Shown here: piece by piece, positions 20,963-31,714 of the stretch
Position numbering within the stretch: the first letter of the stretch is position 1
Layout of the letters: each line of letters opens with the position of its first letter
NCBI GenBank assembly: GCA_015060045.1
Contig: SUZH01000008.1
Span: 36,092-100,091, forward strand
Origin: Rikenellaceae bacterium
GTDB lineage: Bacteria; Bacteroidota; Bacteroidia; Bacteroidales; Rikenellaceae
Direction: 5' to 3'
DNA length: 64,000 nucleotides
Made by a program: the position numbers and the translations under genes
The notes under the pieces: generated by a model
Seen by the model: only the letters and a program-made list of their open reading frames with translations
Database searches by the model: none
What the model was told of the DNA's origin: nothing

Positions 20963-21565
20963 ATGAAGAAAGAAAAGGTTTATAATGAGGAGGTTGCGGA
21001 GGAGACCGCAGCTGCCGAGGGCGAAGGTTGCCCTGCAGGTGAGGCTGAACCCTGTGCCAATGTGGCAGATGAGGAGCAGCCCCAGACTGACACAATGGCA
21101 GACGCTCCGGCTGCCGAGGATGAGTTGACGAAGCTCGCTGAGGAGGTAGCCGAGTGGAAAGATAAATATGTACGTCTGCAGGCCGAGTTTGATAACTACC
21201 GCAAGCGTACGCTGCGCGAGAAGATGGAGCTTGTGGAGACGGGCGGAAAGGATGTCCTGCTCGCCATGCTGCCCGTCAAGGATGACGTGGAACGTGCTGT
21301 AGCGGCGATGATGAAGACCGAGGATGTGGAGTCGGTGCGCCAGGGAGTGCAGCTCATCGCGCAGAAGTTTACCGAGGCCCTCAAGCAGCGCGGTGTGACC
21401 CAGATCGAGGTCGTAGGCCAACCCTTCGATGAGGAGGTGGCTGAGGCTGTGGCTCGTTTTGCGGCCGGTGAGGAGCAGAAGGGGCTGGTCATTGATTGCG
21501 TGCAGACGGGTTATCGCCTGGGTGAGCGCGTGTTGCGCTTTGCAAAAGTGGTTGTAGGAGAGTAA
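20963..21565 (+). CDS. grpE: GrpE nucleotide exchange factor (an upstream in-frame ATG exists at 20933)
   Basis: [23 protein letters not shown]; directly upstream of dnaJ. Confidence 0.93.
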   Translation: MKKEKVYNEEVAEETAAAEGEGCPAGEAEPCANVADEEQPQTDTMADAPAAEDELTKLAEEVAEWKDKYVRLQAEFDNYRKRTLREKMELVETGGKDVLLAMLPVKDDVERAVAAMMKTEDVESVRQGVQLIAQKFTEALKQRGVTQIEVVGQPFDEEVAEAVARFAAGEEQKGLVIDCVQTGYRLGERVLRFAKVVVGE

Positions 21566-21569
21566 GACG

Positions 21570-22727
21570 ATGGCAGACAAGAGAGACTACTACGAGGTGT
21601 TGGGCGTCGAGAAGAACGCCAATGCCGACGAAATAAAGAAGGCCTACCGCAAGGCGGCTATCAAGTATCACCCCGATAAGAATCCGGGTGATAAGGAGGC
21701 CGAGGAGAAGTTTAAGGAGGCTGCCGAGGCCTACGACGTGCTGTCGAACCCCGATAAGCGTGCCCGCTACGACCAGTTCGGCCATGCCGGCATGAGCGGT
21801 GCGGCCGGTGGTGCAGGTGGCTTCGGTGGTGGTTTCGGTGGCTTCTCGATGGAGGATATCTTCTCGCAGTTTGGCGATATCTTCGGGGGCCACTTCGGTG
21901 GCGGCTTCCGCTCGTCGGGTGGTGGCCGTACGGTTAACCGCGGATCGGACCTGCGCATCAAGGTGCGCCTGACGCTGCAGGAGATTGCCGAAGGCGTGAC
22001 CAAGAAACTCAAGATCAACAAGACCCTCGCCTGCGAGCAGTGCGGGGGTACGGGTGCCAAGGATAGCTCCTCGTACTCGACCTGCTCGACCTGTAACGGT
22101 TCGGGCTACGTGGTGACGATGCAGAACTCCTTCTTCGGTCGCATGCAGATGCAGTCGGTCTGCCCCACCTGCGGTGGTGAGGGTAAGGTGATCACCGCCA
22201 AGTGCGATAAGTGCGGTGGCGAAGGTACGACGCGTGGTCAGGAGGTGGTCGAGATTAAGATTCCCGCCGGTGTGGGCGAGGGTATGGTGCTCACCGTCTC
22301 GGGCAAGGGTAATGCAGCCCGCCACGGTGGTGTGAACGGCGACCTGCAGGTCCTCATCGAGGAGGAGCCGCATCCCGAGCTGCTGCGCGACGGCAATGAC
22401 CTGATCCACAACCTCAATATCACCGTAACGACTGCCCTCTTGGGTGGTACGGTGGAGGTGCCGACCGTCGATGGCCGTGCCAAGATCAAGATCGCTCCGG
22501 GTACGCATGCCGGTAAGGTGCTTCGCCTCGGCGGTAAGGGTCTGCCCGATGTGAACGGCTATGGCCGTGGCGATGAGCTGGTGGTGGTCGATATCACCAT
22601 CCCCGATCGCCTGACCAAGGAGGAGCGCAAACTCGTCGAGCAACTCGCCGAGCAACCCTCTTTCCAGAAGGCAGAGTCGGTGAAGAACCAGAATATATTT
22701 GAGCGCATGAAGAACTTCTTCCGTTGA
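21570..22727 (+). CDS. dnaJ: Chaperone DnaJ
   Basis: J-domain [10 protein letters not shown] region, CxxCxGxG zinc repeats. Confidence 0.96.
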   Translation: MADKRDYYEVLGVEKNANADEIKKAYRKAAIKYHPDKNPGDKEAEEKFKEAAEAYDVLSNPDKRARYDQFGHAGMSGAAGGAGGFGGGFGGFSMEDIFSQFGDIFGGHFGGGFRSSGGGRTVNRGSDLRIKVRLTLQEIAEGVTKKLKINKTLACEQCGGTGAKDSSSYSTCSTCNGSGYVVTMQNSFFGRMQMQSVCPTCGGEGKVITAKCDKCGGEGTTRGQEVVEIKIPAGVGEGMVLTVSGKGNAARHGGVNGDLQVLIEEEPHPELLRDGNDLIHNLNITVTTALLGGTVEVPTVDGRAKIKIAPGTHAGKVLRLGGKGLPDVNGYGRGDELVVVDITIPDRLTKEERKLVEQLAEQPSFQKAESVKNQNIFERMKNFFR

Positions 22728-22850
22728 TTTCGATTTTATGCGGCACCTTTTGCACTTTCTTGCCGTGCGAAGTTGGTCACATACCTTTGAGTATGCTCCC
22801 AATTCGCCCGACCTCGAAAGCCCAAAATCTGCTCGCCTAAAATCAAAATC
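22726..22850 (+). repeat. Long imperfect palindrome, element A (3' of dnaJ)
   Basis: Left arm GATTTCGATTTTATGCGGCACC...GTTGGTCACATAC pairs imperfectly with GTATGCTCCCAATTC...CTCGCCTAAAATCAAAATC over nearly 60 nt per arm; apex CATAC-CTTTGA-GTATG. Confidence 0.8.
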
Positions 22851-22949
22851 GGAGGAGGGGCTGGTGAATAGGGGTGCTCACTGAGTCCACTGAGCCTGGA
22901 ACGCTCCACTTTAATTTTGAATTCTAAATTCTAAATTTTGAATTAGACG

Positions 22950-23390
22950 ATGGGTCTTTTTTCGCCTTATAAGCGGCACGCGAACCGCTTCAACTACATC
23001 CCGCGCTACTTCGACCCCGCGAAGGAGCAGCGCGAGCAGCGTCGTGCCGAGTTGCGCGGTGAGCGTTCGGACGACCAGAGTGAGTACACGCCGGGTAAGT
23101 ATATCCGCACCCAGCGTGAGGCACGTGCCGCCAAACGGGAGGGCGATAGCAGTCGTCAGGGAGGCTCGATTTGGAAGCCGATCCTGGGTGCGGCACTCAT
23201 CCTGTTGTTTGTCGGAATGCTCTATCCGCGTCTGGTGGCAGCTTTCCAGAAGGCAAAAGAGTCGCACGCGACCGAGCAATTGGAGTACAAGCCCCGCGAG
23301 GCGACCTCTGCGCTCGATCAGTCGGGCATCAGCGATGTCGAGTGGCAGGCGCAACCCATTACGGTCGTACCGAACGATTATACCGAATAA
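22950..23390 (+). CDS. Hypothetical single-TM protein
   Basis: 146 aa, basic N-terminus, TM IWKPILGAALILLFVGMLYPRLVAAF; between dnaJ and mutL. Confidence 0.75.
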   Translation: MGLFSPYKRHANRFNYIPRYFDPAKEQREQRRAELRGERSDDQSEYTPGKYIRTQREARAAKREGDSSRQGGSIWKPILGAALILLFVGMLYPRLVAAFQKAKESHATEQLEYKPREATSALDQSGISDVEWQAQPITVVPNDYTE

Positions 23391-23403
23391 CCGATAAAAA
23401 ACA

Positions 23404-25380
23404 ATGGCCGATAGAATCCAACTACTACCCGAGGTTGTGGCCAACCAGATCGCCGCCGGTGAGGTGGTGAATCGCCCTGCATCGGTCGTCAAGGAGATGA
23501 TGGAGAACGCGATCGATGCGGGTGCATCGTGCGTGAAGGTCAATTTCCGTGACGGCGGCAAGGAGCTCATCCAGATTGTGGATGACGGGTGCGGTATGTC
23601 GGCCCTCGATGCCCGCATGGCCTTCGATCGGCATGCCACCTCGAAGATCCGCTCCGTGGAGGATATCTATCGCCTCCATACGTTTGGTTTCCGCGGTGAG
23701 GCTTTGGCCTCGATTGCGGCCGTCTCGCAGGTGGAGTTGCGTACGCGCCAGGCGGAGGATGAGTTGGGTACGGTGACCGAGATTCACGGCGGAGCCTTCC
23801 TTTCGCAGCAGCCTGTGGTTTGCCCCGTGGGTTCGCAATTCTTTGTGCGTAACCTCTTTTATAACGTGCCGGCGCGTCGTCGTTTCCTGGAGAAGAGTAC
23901 CACGTCGGCCAAGCAGATTCGCTGTGAATTTCAGCGTGTGGCGATGTGCCATCCCGACGTAAGTTTTGAACTCTACGCCAACGATGCACCGCTCTACCAA
24001 CTTCCTGTCGGTTCGCTCGCTACACGCATTGTCGATCTGATGGGACGTTCGCTCAAGCAGAATCTGTTGGAGGTGGATGCCTCGACTTCGATTGCCTCGG
24101 TGAAGGGCTACGTCGGACGTCCCGCAGCCGCCAAGCAACGCAACCAGGAGCAGTTCCTCTTCGTCAACGGCCGCTACTTCAAGTCCCCCTACCTGGTGAG
24201 TGCCTTGATGCGTGCCTATGAAAAGCTGATTCCACAGACGGCGCAACCCTCCTATTTCTTGTTCCTCGAGATTGATCCCTCGCGCATCGATGTCAATATT
24301 CATCCCCAGAAGACGGAGGTGAAGTTTGCTGACGAGGAGGCTGTTTGGCAGATTGTCCACGCAGCTGTACGCGAGACGCTGGCCAAATCGGGCTCGGTGC
24401 CGATGATGGATTTCGACGCGGAACAGAATGTAGAGATTCCCGTGATGGGTCGCGGTGTGATTTACAACGAGCCCAGCGCGGTGCAAAACAACGAGTACAA
24501 CCCCTTTAGCGATAGTTATATCGACCCTTCGGCACCCGATCCGAATAAGAATTATCGCGGGTTCGATGTTCCCTACGAAGGAACGACACCGACACTGTCG
24601 GATCACGCCTTTACACCCTCCACGCCGCGTAGTAGCTACGGGCGGTCGCCCCTGCCCTTTGCCGGTGGCGAGGAGGAGTTTGACGACTTCAGTTCGGGCG
24701 GTCTCGCGGGTGGCTTTACGCTGCCGACCGAACCGCAGGATGAGGAGGAGTTCGTGGAGTTTGCCTCTGGTGGTGCGCAGGAGGAGGTGCAGTTGGCCAT
24801 GCCGCTGGCCAAGCCGCAATTCCATCACCCGATAGCGATCGGGAGTGCGCTGGCGCTTGCCCAACTGGAGGGGCAGACGGTGGTCGTGGATCTGCGTCGT
24901 GCCGAGGAACGAGTCCTTTTTGAGGATTATCTGAAGCTCAGCCGCACGTCGCATGGTGTGAGTCAGCAACTGCTCTTCCCCGAGGAGGTAATCCTCGCGC
25001 GCGAGGAGTATGAACACCTACAGGAGCACGAAGTGGAGTTGGCAGCGCTGGGTTTTGACCTGGAGTTTGGCTCCGAGGAGCGGGTCGGTGTACGCGGATT
25101 GCCCGCCGATATGGCGACCGAAGAACTGGAGACAGTCCTCTATGAATTGATCGGACTCTTTGCGGAGCCTTGCCTGACGGCCGAGCGGTGTCGGGAGCGT
25201 ACGGCGGCTGTTCTGGCTGCCAGCGGCGCCCGTCGTCTGCCGAAGGTGTTGGGTGAGGAGCAACTCGTAGCCCTCCTGGAGCGATTGGCCGAGGCGGAGA
25301 ACTTCAGCTTCTCGCCCTCCGGCAAGCCGATCTTCTCGATCCTTTCGATCGAGGAGTTGCGCGCCAAGTTGGAGGCTTAA
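23404..25380 (+). CDS. mutL: DNA mismatch repair protein MutL
   Basis: IAAGEVVNRPASVVKEMMENAIDAGA, DDGCGM, FGFRGEALASIA. Confidence 0.95.
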   Translation: MADRIQLLPEVVANQIAAGEVVNRPASVVKEMMENAIDAGASCVKVNFRDGGKELIQIVDDGCGMSALDARMAFDRHATSKIRSVEDIYRLHTFGFRGEALASIAAVSQVELRTRQAEDELGTVTEIHGGAFLSQQPVVCPVGSQFFVRNLFYNVPARRRFLEKSTTSAKQIRCEFQRVAMCHPDVSFELYANDAPLYQLPVGSLATRIVDLMGRSLKQNLLEVDASTSIASVKGYVGRPAAAKQRNQEQFLFVNGRYFKSPYLVSALMRAYEKLIPQTAQPSYFLFLEIDPSRIDVNIHPQKTEVKFADEEAVWQIVHAAVRETLAKSGSVPMMDFDAEQNVEIPVMGRGVIYNEPSAVQNNEYNPFSDSYIDPSAPDPNKNYRGFDVPYEGTTPTLSDHAFTPSTPRSSYGRSPLPFAGGEEEFDDFSSGGLAGGFTLPTEPQDEEEFVEFASGGAQEEVQLAMPLAKPQFHHPIAIGSALALAQLEGQTVVVDLRRAEERVLFEDYLKLSRTSHGVSQQLLFPEEVILAREEYEHLQEHEVELAALGFDLEFGSEERVGVRGLPADMATEELETVLYELIGLFAEPCLTAERCRERTAAVLAASGARRLPKVLGEEQLVALLERLAEAENFSFSPSGKPIFSILSIEELRAKLEA

Positions 25381-25416
25381 CCTTGAACAAAGTTTGAAAA
25401 CAGAAAATATAGAACG

Positions 25417-26019
25417 ATGAATCCCTATTCGAAGATGCCGCCGGTGGTGAAAAACCTGCTCATTATCAATGTGCTGGTCTTTATGGCTATGAAGATGTTG
25501 CCCGTTGGAGACCAGATTACCCAGTGGGCAGCCCTTTCACTCGGTACACCGTGGTTCCATACCTATCAGTATATTACCTACATGTTCCTGCATGCCAATC
25601 TGGAGCACCTGTTTTTTAATATGTTTGCCCTTTGGATGTTCGGCCGTACGCTTGAATATGAGTTGGGCTCGCAACGCTTCTTGATCTATTACCTCGCTTG
25701 CGGTATCGGAGCCGCATTGGTACAGTATGGCGTGGCATGGCTGATGGGTGAGTTGCCGCTCTTCCTGGTCGGTGCGTCGGGTGCTGTGATGGGCCTCTTG
25801 CTGGCCTTCGGTGTGATGCATCCCAATGCGACGATCATGCTCCTGATCCCCCCGATTCCGATGAAGGCCAAGTGGTTTGTGATCATCTATGCCGTTATCG
25901 AGCTCTTCCTCGGTTGGCGTGGCGTCGGACAGGTGGCGCACTTTGCCCACGTGGGCGGTATGTTGTGGGGTTGGGCGCTGCTCTACTACTGGAAAAAACG
26001 CGGTGAAATCTACTATTAA
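25417..26019 (+). CDS. Rhomboid family intramembrane serine protease
   Basis: LVGASGAVMG (catalytic Ser), HFAHVGGMLWGW (catalytic His). Confidence 0.9.
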   Translation: MNPYSKMPPVVKNLLIINVLVFMAMKMLPVGDQITQWAALSLGTPWFHTYQYITYMFLHANLEHLFFNMFALWMFGRTLEYELGSQRFLIYYLACGIGAALVQYGVAWLMGELPLFLVGASGAVMGLLLAFGVMHPNATIMLLIPPIPMKAKWFVIIYAVIELFLGWRGVGQVAHFAHVGGMLWGWALLYYWKKRGEIYY

Positions 26020-26038
26020 TCCCCTTTGACGTTGCATC

Positions 26039-27193
26039 ATGGCCAAGCACGAAACCTACTATACCGATTACGGCGGACGGAAGGTCGGCAAGCGACCGAG
26101 CCTCTTGATGCTCTTGGTGGATCTGATCCTAACGCTGCTCTCCGGAGCGGTGTTTGTGATGCTCCTCACGGCACTTGTCGTCTCGCGCATCGATCCGCTC
26201 TATACGTGGGCCCTCCCGATGCTGGGGTTGGTGGCACCGTGGCTCTACCTGCTGACGATGATCTTGGCCCTGTATTGGATCGTTCGTTGGCGCCTGAAAC
26301 GAGCCGCAGTGATGAGTTTGGCGCTTGTGATCGGCTTCTTTTCCGTATCGCTCTATTGGCGCCCCGAGGCACATCGTACCGAGCTCCAACGCAAGTACGA
26401 CAAGAACTTCTCCTACGATCGCTCGGCCCTCAAGGTGCTCTCCTACAACGTGCGCTTTTTGTACAACGATGCGGGTGAATCTTCGGCCGATAGCGTGGCT
26501 GCCTTTATCGAGCGTGTCAATCCCGATATCGTCTGCCTGCAGGAGTATTACCCCGGATTGGCCTCGCGCTCGGAGCGTCTGATGCGTCTGGTCAACGAGT
26601 ATAACCTCGTGCAGTTCGATACCGATTCCGAAAGCTGGCATCGCCAGGCGATCCTTTCGCGTTACCGCGTGCTGAAGTCGGGCTATATCATGCGCCCCAC
26701 GACCGCCATTTGGGCCGATCTGCTGATCCGTGAGGATACGGTGCGTGTGGTCAATAACCACCTGCAATCGACCGGTATCACGGCTTTCGATAATCAGTAC
26801 CTGACCGGCTATGAGTACCTGCTGGATACGGCTCGCGAGGAGAAATTCCGCAGCATCGTGAGCCGCTTCCACGACAATAGTGTGGTGCGTGCCGATCAGG
26901 CCGATACGATTCGCGGCCACCTCGATTCGTTGGCTCCGCGGATGCAGATCCTGTGCGGTGATTTTAATGACACACCGCTCTCGTACACCTATCGTCGTTT
27001 GGCACGCGGTTTGAATGATGCTTTCTCCGAGGCGGGCGAGGGTTACTCGCACACCTTCCGAGGCTTTTTCGATGCCCTGCGTATCGATTACGTCTTCTCG
27101 TCCGATGCCTTTGAGACCCTCTCGTACGAAACGGTCGATGTACCCCACTCGGACCACCTGCCGGTGCTCGTGCGGCTGAAACGGATAGACTAA
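26039..27193 (+). CDS. Endonuclease/exonuclease/phosphatase family membrane protein
   Basis: N-terminal TMs; LSYNVRFL, CLQEYY, LCGDFNDTPLSYTY, HSDHLPVLV. Confidence 0.87.
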   Translation: MAKHETYYTDYGGRKVGKRPSLLMLLVDLILTLLSGAVFVMLLTALVVSRIDPLYTWALPMLGLVAPWLYLLTMILALYWIVRWRLKRAAVMSLALVIGFFSVSLYWRPEAHRTELQRKYDKNFSYDRSALKVLSYNVRFLYNDAGESSADSVAAFIERVNPDIVCLQEYYPGLASRSERLMRLVNEYNLVQFDTDSESWHRQAILSRYRVLKSGYIMRPTTAIWADLLIREDTVRVVNNHLQSTGITAFDNQYLTGYEYLLDTAREEKFRSIVSRFHDNSVVRADQADTIRGHLDSLAPRMQILCGDFNDTPLSYTYRRLARGLNDAFSEAGEGYSHTFRGFFDALRIDYVFSSDAFETLSYETVDVPHSDHLPVLVRLKRID

Positions 27194-27220
27194 ACTTACT
27201 AACCTAAACAATAAAAAGTT

Positions 27221-27670
27221 ATGATTTTAGATTCGATGAAAAATTGCGCGGCTTACTATGCACTCTCGCCGCGTATCGAGAAGGCGTTTAAGCTCTTCGC
27301 AGAGGTAGATTGGACGAAGGCCGAGGCCGGCAAGATGGAGCTCGACGGCAAGGAGATCTTTGCCAACGTGCAGGAGCGTGGTCTGAAGACCAAGGAGGAG
27401 GCTAAGCTGGAGGTACACGACAAGTATATCGACATCCAGATCCTTATCTCGGGTTCGGAGGAGGCATTCGGCTGGGCCGATCGCTCGACCTTGACGCAGC
27501 CCAAGGAGGCCTTCAATGCCGAGAAGGATATCCAGTTCTTCGAGGATGAGCCGCAGACCTACTACACGATGCGTCCGGGTCAGTTTACGATTCTTCTGCC
27601 CGAGGATGCACACGCACCGCTGGTGGGCGAAGGAACGATTCGTAAGGTGATCCTCAAGGTGCTCAAATAG
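27221..27670 (+). CDS. YhcH/YjgK/YiaL family protein (DUF386)
   Basis: 149 aa; KYIDIQILISGSEEAFGWA, FTILLPEDAHAPLVGEG, IRKVILKVLK. Confidence 0.85.
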   Translation: MILDSMKNCAAYYALSPRIEKAFKLFAEVDWTKAEAGKMELDGKEIFANVQERGLKTKEEAKLEVHDKYIDIQILISGSEEAFGWADRSTLTQPKEAFNAEKDIQFFEDEPQTYYTMRPGQFTILLPEDAHAPLVGEGTIRKVILKVLK

Positions 27671-27727
27671 TGTCGAAACGGATTGAACAGCAAACGGTAA
27701 GATTTTCCTAAAAAAATTTAATTTTTA

Positions 27728-27759
27728 TTTGCGTATCCCGCGGAAAGTCTCTATTTTTG
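27728..27759 (+). promoter_or_regulatory. Bacteroidetes-type promoter of gapA
   Basis: TTTG (27728-27731) - 20 nt - TATTTTTG (27752-27759), matching TTTG/TANNTTTG consensus. Confidence 0.6.
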
Positions 27760-27776
27760 CGCTGTGAAAAAAATAA

Positions 27777-28832
<1,056 letters not shown>

Positions 28833-28840
28833 TCTTTCTA

Positions 28841-28965
28841 GCGAAGCCACATAGCGCGCCTCTTTTGGCGTTATGCTTACCCCGCAGTTGCTCACATACG
28901 TCAAGTATGCTCCGCACTGCGGGGTTTCGCATGCCTAAAAATAGGCACACTCTGCGGCTTCGTGA
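28841..28965 (+). repeat. Long imperfect palindrome, element B (3' of gapA)
   Basis: GCGAAGCC...TTTTGGCGTTATGC...CCCCGCAGTTGCTCACATAC-GTCAA-GTATGCTCCGCACTGCGGGG...GCATGCCTAAAAATAGGC...GGCTTCGTGA. Confidence 0.88.
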
Positions 28966-29089
28966 GGCCTTTATCTTAAAAGGGTGCTCTTAGCACCCCT
29001 CCGCACTGCGGGGTTTCGCATGTCTAAAAATAGGCGCACTCTGCGGCTTCGTGATGTCGTTGGGAAATAAAAGGGTGTTCTTAGCACCC
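28910..29089 (+). repeat. Partial tandem duplication of element B right arm plus trailing hairpin (offset about 89-91 bp)
   Basis: CTCCGCACTGCGGGGTTTCGCATGyCTAAAAATAGGCrCACTCTGCGGCTTCGTGA at 28910-28965 and 28999-29054, each followed by AAAAGGGTGyTCTTAGCACCC (28978-28998 and 29069-29089). Confidence 0.9.
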
Positions 29090-29103
29090 CATCTTTTGAA
29101 AGT

Positions 29104-29136
29104 AAAGAGTTCTCGGAAACGGGAACTCTTTTTTTT
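29104..29136 (+). terminator. Rho-independent terminator downstream of the gapA/repeat region
   Basis: AAAGAGTTC-TCGGAAACGG-GAACTCTTTTTTTT. Confidence 0.8.
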
Positions 29137-29202
29137 AGGGGATGAGTTCTGCCACTTTGTGTTAATTTTGTTACCTTTGCTTGCATGATAAAGTAGGGGC
29201 TT

Positions 29203-31136
29203 ATGAAACGATTTTTCTCTTTGTTGGCCGCGCTGTTGGCTATGGTGGCTTGTTCGGGGGACGATGAGCAGGAGCTGCAACCCGATTTAGGTCTGGGTAG
29301 GGTGGTAATCAATGAGGTAAATACCTCGGCCAAATACATCGAACTTTATAACCCTACCGAGTATGATTGTGATCTCTCGGGCTTCCGTATCTATAAAAAC
29401 AACGAAGGCTACCTAAAAAATGCCGATAAGTCGGCGGATTTTGTGATTGCTGCAGGGACCAACCTTCCGGCGGGCGGCTTTGCTGTGATTGGTTGCAAGG
29501 GGCAGGATCCCGTTTCGTTGGGCATGAAGCTGGGTGTCAGTGCTACGGGTATCTCGGGGTCTAAATCGTTACTCCTGGAGCTTCATGATGCGACGGGTAA
29601 TCGCCTCGACTATTTTGTGAACTCCTCGTTCGAGATGCCGCGTGCCGTGGACGCCTGGGACGATCAGGTGGAGCACTCGTTCGACATTGCAGCCCGCATG
29701 GGCGATGGCGAGGCGTGGCAGGTGGTAAACAACCCCACACCGGGGCGCAGTAATACGATTGCTACCATGAAAGCACCCTTCCTCCATACGGAGGTCGATT
29801 TTACGGCTACAGAGCCGAACGAGCATCCGAAAAATCCTGATATAGTGGAGGATGGCCGTACCTATATCTTCGATATGGAGGCCCTGCCCGAAATTCATGT
29901 CAAGGTGTCGCTCTCTGAGTGGAATCGACTACTCGCGCTCTATGATCAAAACCACGATACGGATGAGTATATCCACTGCGATGCCACTTTTACGAAGGAC
30001 GATAAGACCCACGCCTTTACGGATGCGGGTCTGCGTCTCAGGGGCAATACCTCACGTCGTCGCCCCGAGGGTAACGGTGGAGAGCAGCACAAGGTCGATG
30101 CAGCCGATTGGCACCATTGCCATTTCATGCTCAACCTGCGTAAATTTGTCAAGGACGATGCCCATGAGTTGGGTGGTGTGCGCAAGATCCACCTCAAGTG
30201 GTGCAAAGACGATGCGACTTATGTGCGCGAGATGTACTGCTACAACCTCTTCCGTCGCTACGGCATTGAGACGGGTATCATGACCTCCTACGGTCGCCTT
30301 TGGATCCATGTCGAGGGGGACAAGCAGGAGGCCTACTTCGGTGTCTATGAGATGCTGGAGGCGATTGATGAGACCTACCTCAAAAACCGCACAGAACTCT
30401 TTGGTTCGGCCGATCACAATCTTTGGAAATGCGGCTACGGGGCGGGCTTGAACTCGACCAACGACGGCGATTTTAAGTCGGACGAGGATGCCGGCACAAC
30501 AAATTATCCCTATATCCTGAAGACCAATACGGATAACTTTGCGGCGGCCAAGGAGCAGCTGAAGGATTTTATCCTCAAGCTCAATGGTAAGACGGGCGAG
30601 AGCTTCAAAACCTGGATTCAGCAGGTGACCGATGTGGAACTGCTGCTGAAAACCTATGCGGTGAATGTGGCTGTGGGTATGTGGGACGACTATTGGTGTA
30701 ATCAGAATAACTACTACATCTACTTCAACTCGTCGGATAAGTACGACTATAAGTTCTTCTTTATCCCCTACGACTACGATAATACACTCGGAACCTCACT
30801 CATGATCGATGCCGGTCGTCACGACCCGCTCAACTGGGGTGACAACAGCCGCAAGCTGATCCGTAAATTGTTGGATTATCCCGAGTGGCGGGCGATCTAT
30901 GTTAAGGCGCTTAATGAGCTATGTGCGAGCGATGAACTCTTCAAGATGGAGGGAAGCGTGGCCGCGTGAAGGGATGGCAGAAGATGATTTCGCCTTACAT
31001 AGCGAACGATACGGGGGAGGATATGTCCATTCAGGATACACCCGCCTCATGGGGCAACCATGCGGAGTATCGCGTGATGGATACAGGCGCGAATAACTTC
31101 TTCAAAGTCAAGGCGTCCAGCATTCCGAAGGAGTAA
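29203..31136 (+). pseudogene. CotH kinase family lipoprotein with lamin-tail domain; apparent frameshift near 30960-30967
   Basis: 588-aa ORF (29203-30969) with lipobox MVACSGDD, LTD-like GRVVINEVNTSAKYIELYNP and CotH-like core; coherent C-terminus KGWQKMISPYIANDTGEDMSIQDTPASWGNHAEYRVMDTGANNFFKVKASSIPKE* continues in another frame to 31136. Confidence 0.7.
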
Positions 31137-31174
31137 CAGCTAAAAGGCGATGGGCAACCCCCTTCGTGCTTGAT

Positions 31175-31573
31175 TTATGCGAGATTTAATTCGAGCGATA
31201 TACCGCTCCATGGATTGACTATGTGTTGCTCGGTGCGCAATTCCCGACCGTCGCTCAAGATGCGGAGCTTCAGCTCGAAGGGCGGCACCTCATCCAGACG
31301 ATTCTCTACGGGGAGCGAGTGGGGGAGTACGTAGATCAGAAAACGAGCTCGATGACAAGGCGAGCTTTGGAGTACCAGCTTTTGCTTGGCGTCAAAATCG
31401 GCGGGAGCCTCCTTTAAGTTGGCTCCTACCTCGGCCACAATACGCCCTTCGGAGCTGAACCCTATCTGTTCGCCCGTTGCGTTGTAACTCCCGCATTGCA
31501 GTTGCACGTTGTAGCGCCACCACTCCTTGTACGAGCATCGCAGCTCGACCTGATAGATCTTCTCGCTTGTCAT
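31175..31573 (-). CDS. Hypothetical protein, 132 aa
   Basis: Intact ORF in an otherwise unassigned interval; no recognised family. Confidence 0.55.
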   Translation of the reverse strand: MTSEKIYQVELRCSYKEWWRYNVQLQCGSYNATGEQIGFSSEGRIVAEVGANLKEAPADFDAKQKLVLQSSPCHRARFLIYVLPHSLPVENRLDEVPPFELKLRILSDGRELRTEQHIVNPWSGISLELNLA

Positions 31574-31714
31574 GTTTTTGTCTTCGTGAGTGGTACAAAG
31601 TTAACACAAAATCCTTGTTATCATCACCCTTGTGACGAAAACTCCGAATAAAAGTTTGCAATTATTCGATTTTTTCGTAAATTTGCGGACTAATTGTGTG
31701 CACTTGTGCATTGT

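Noticed and set aside
28910-29089. CRISPR-like array
   Set aside because: Only two repeat units with no unique spacers; a local tandem duplication.
30899-31096. 65-aa ORF overlapping the end of the CotH gene
   Set aside because: Wrong frame; the coherent CotH continuation is in the third frame.
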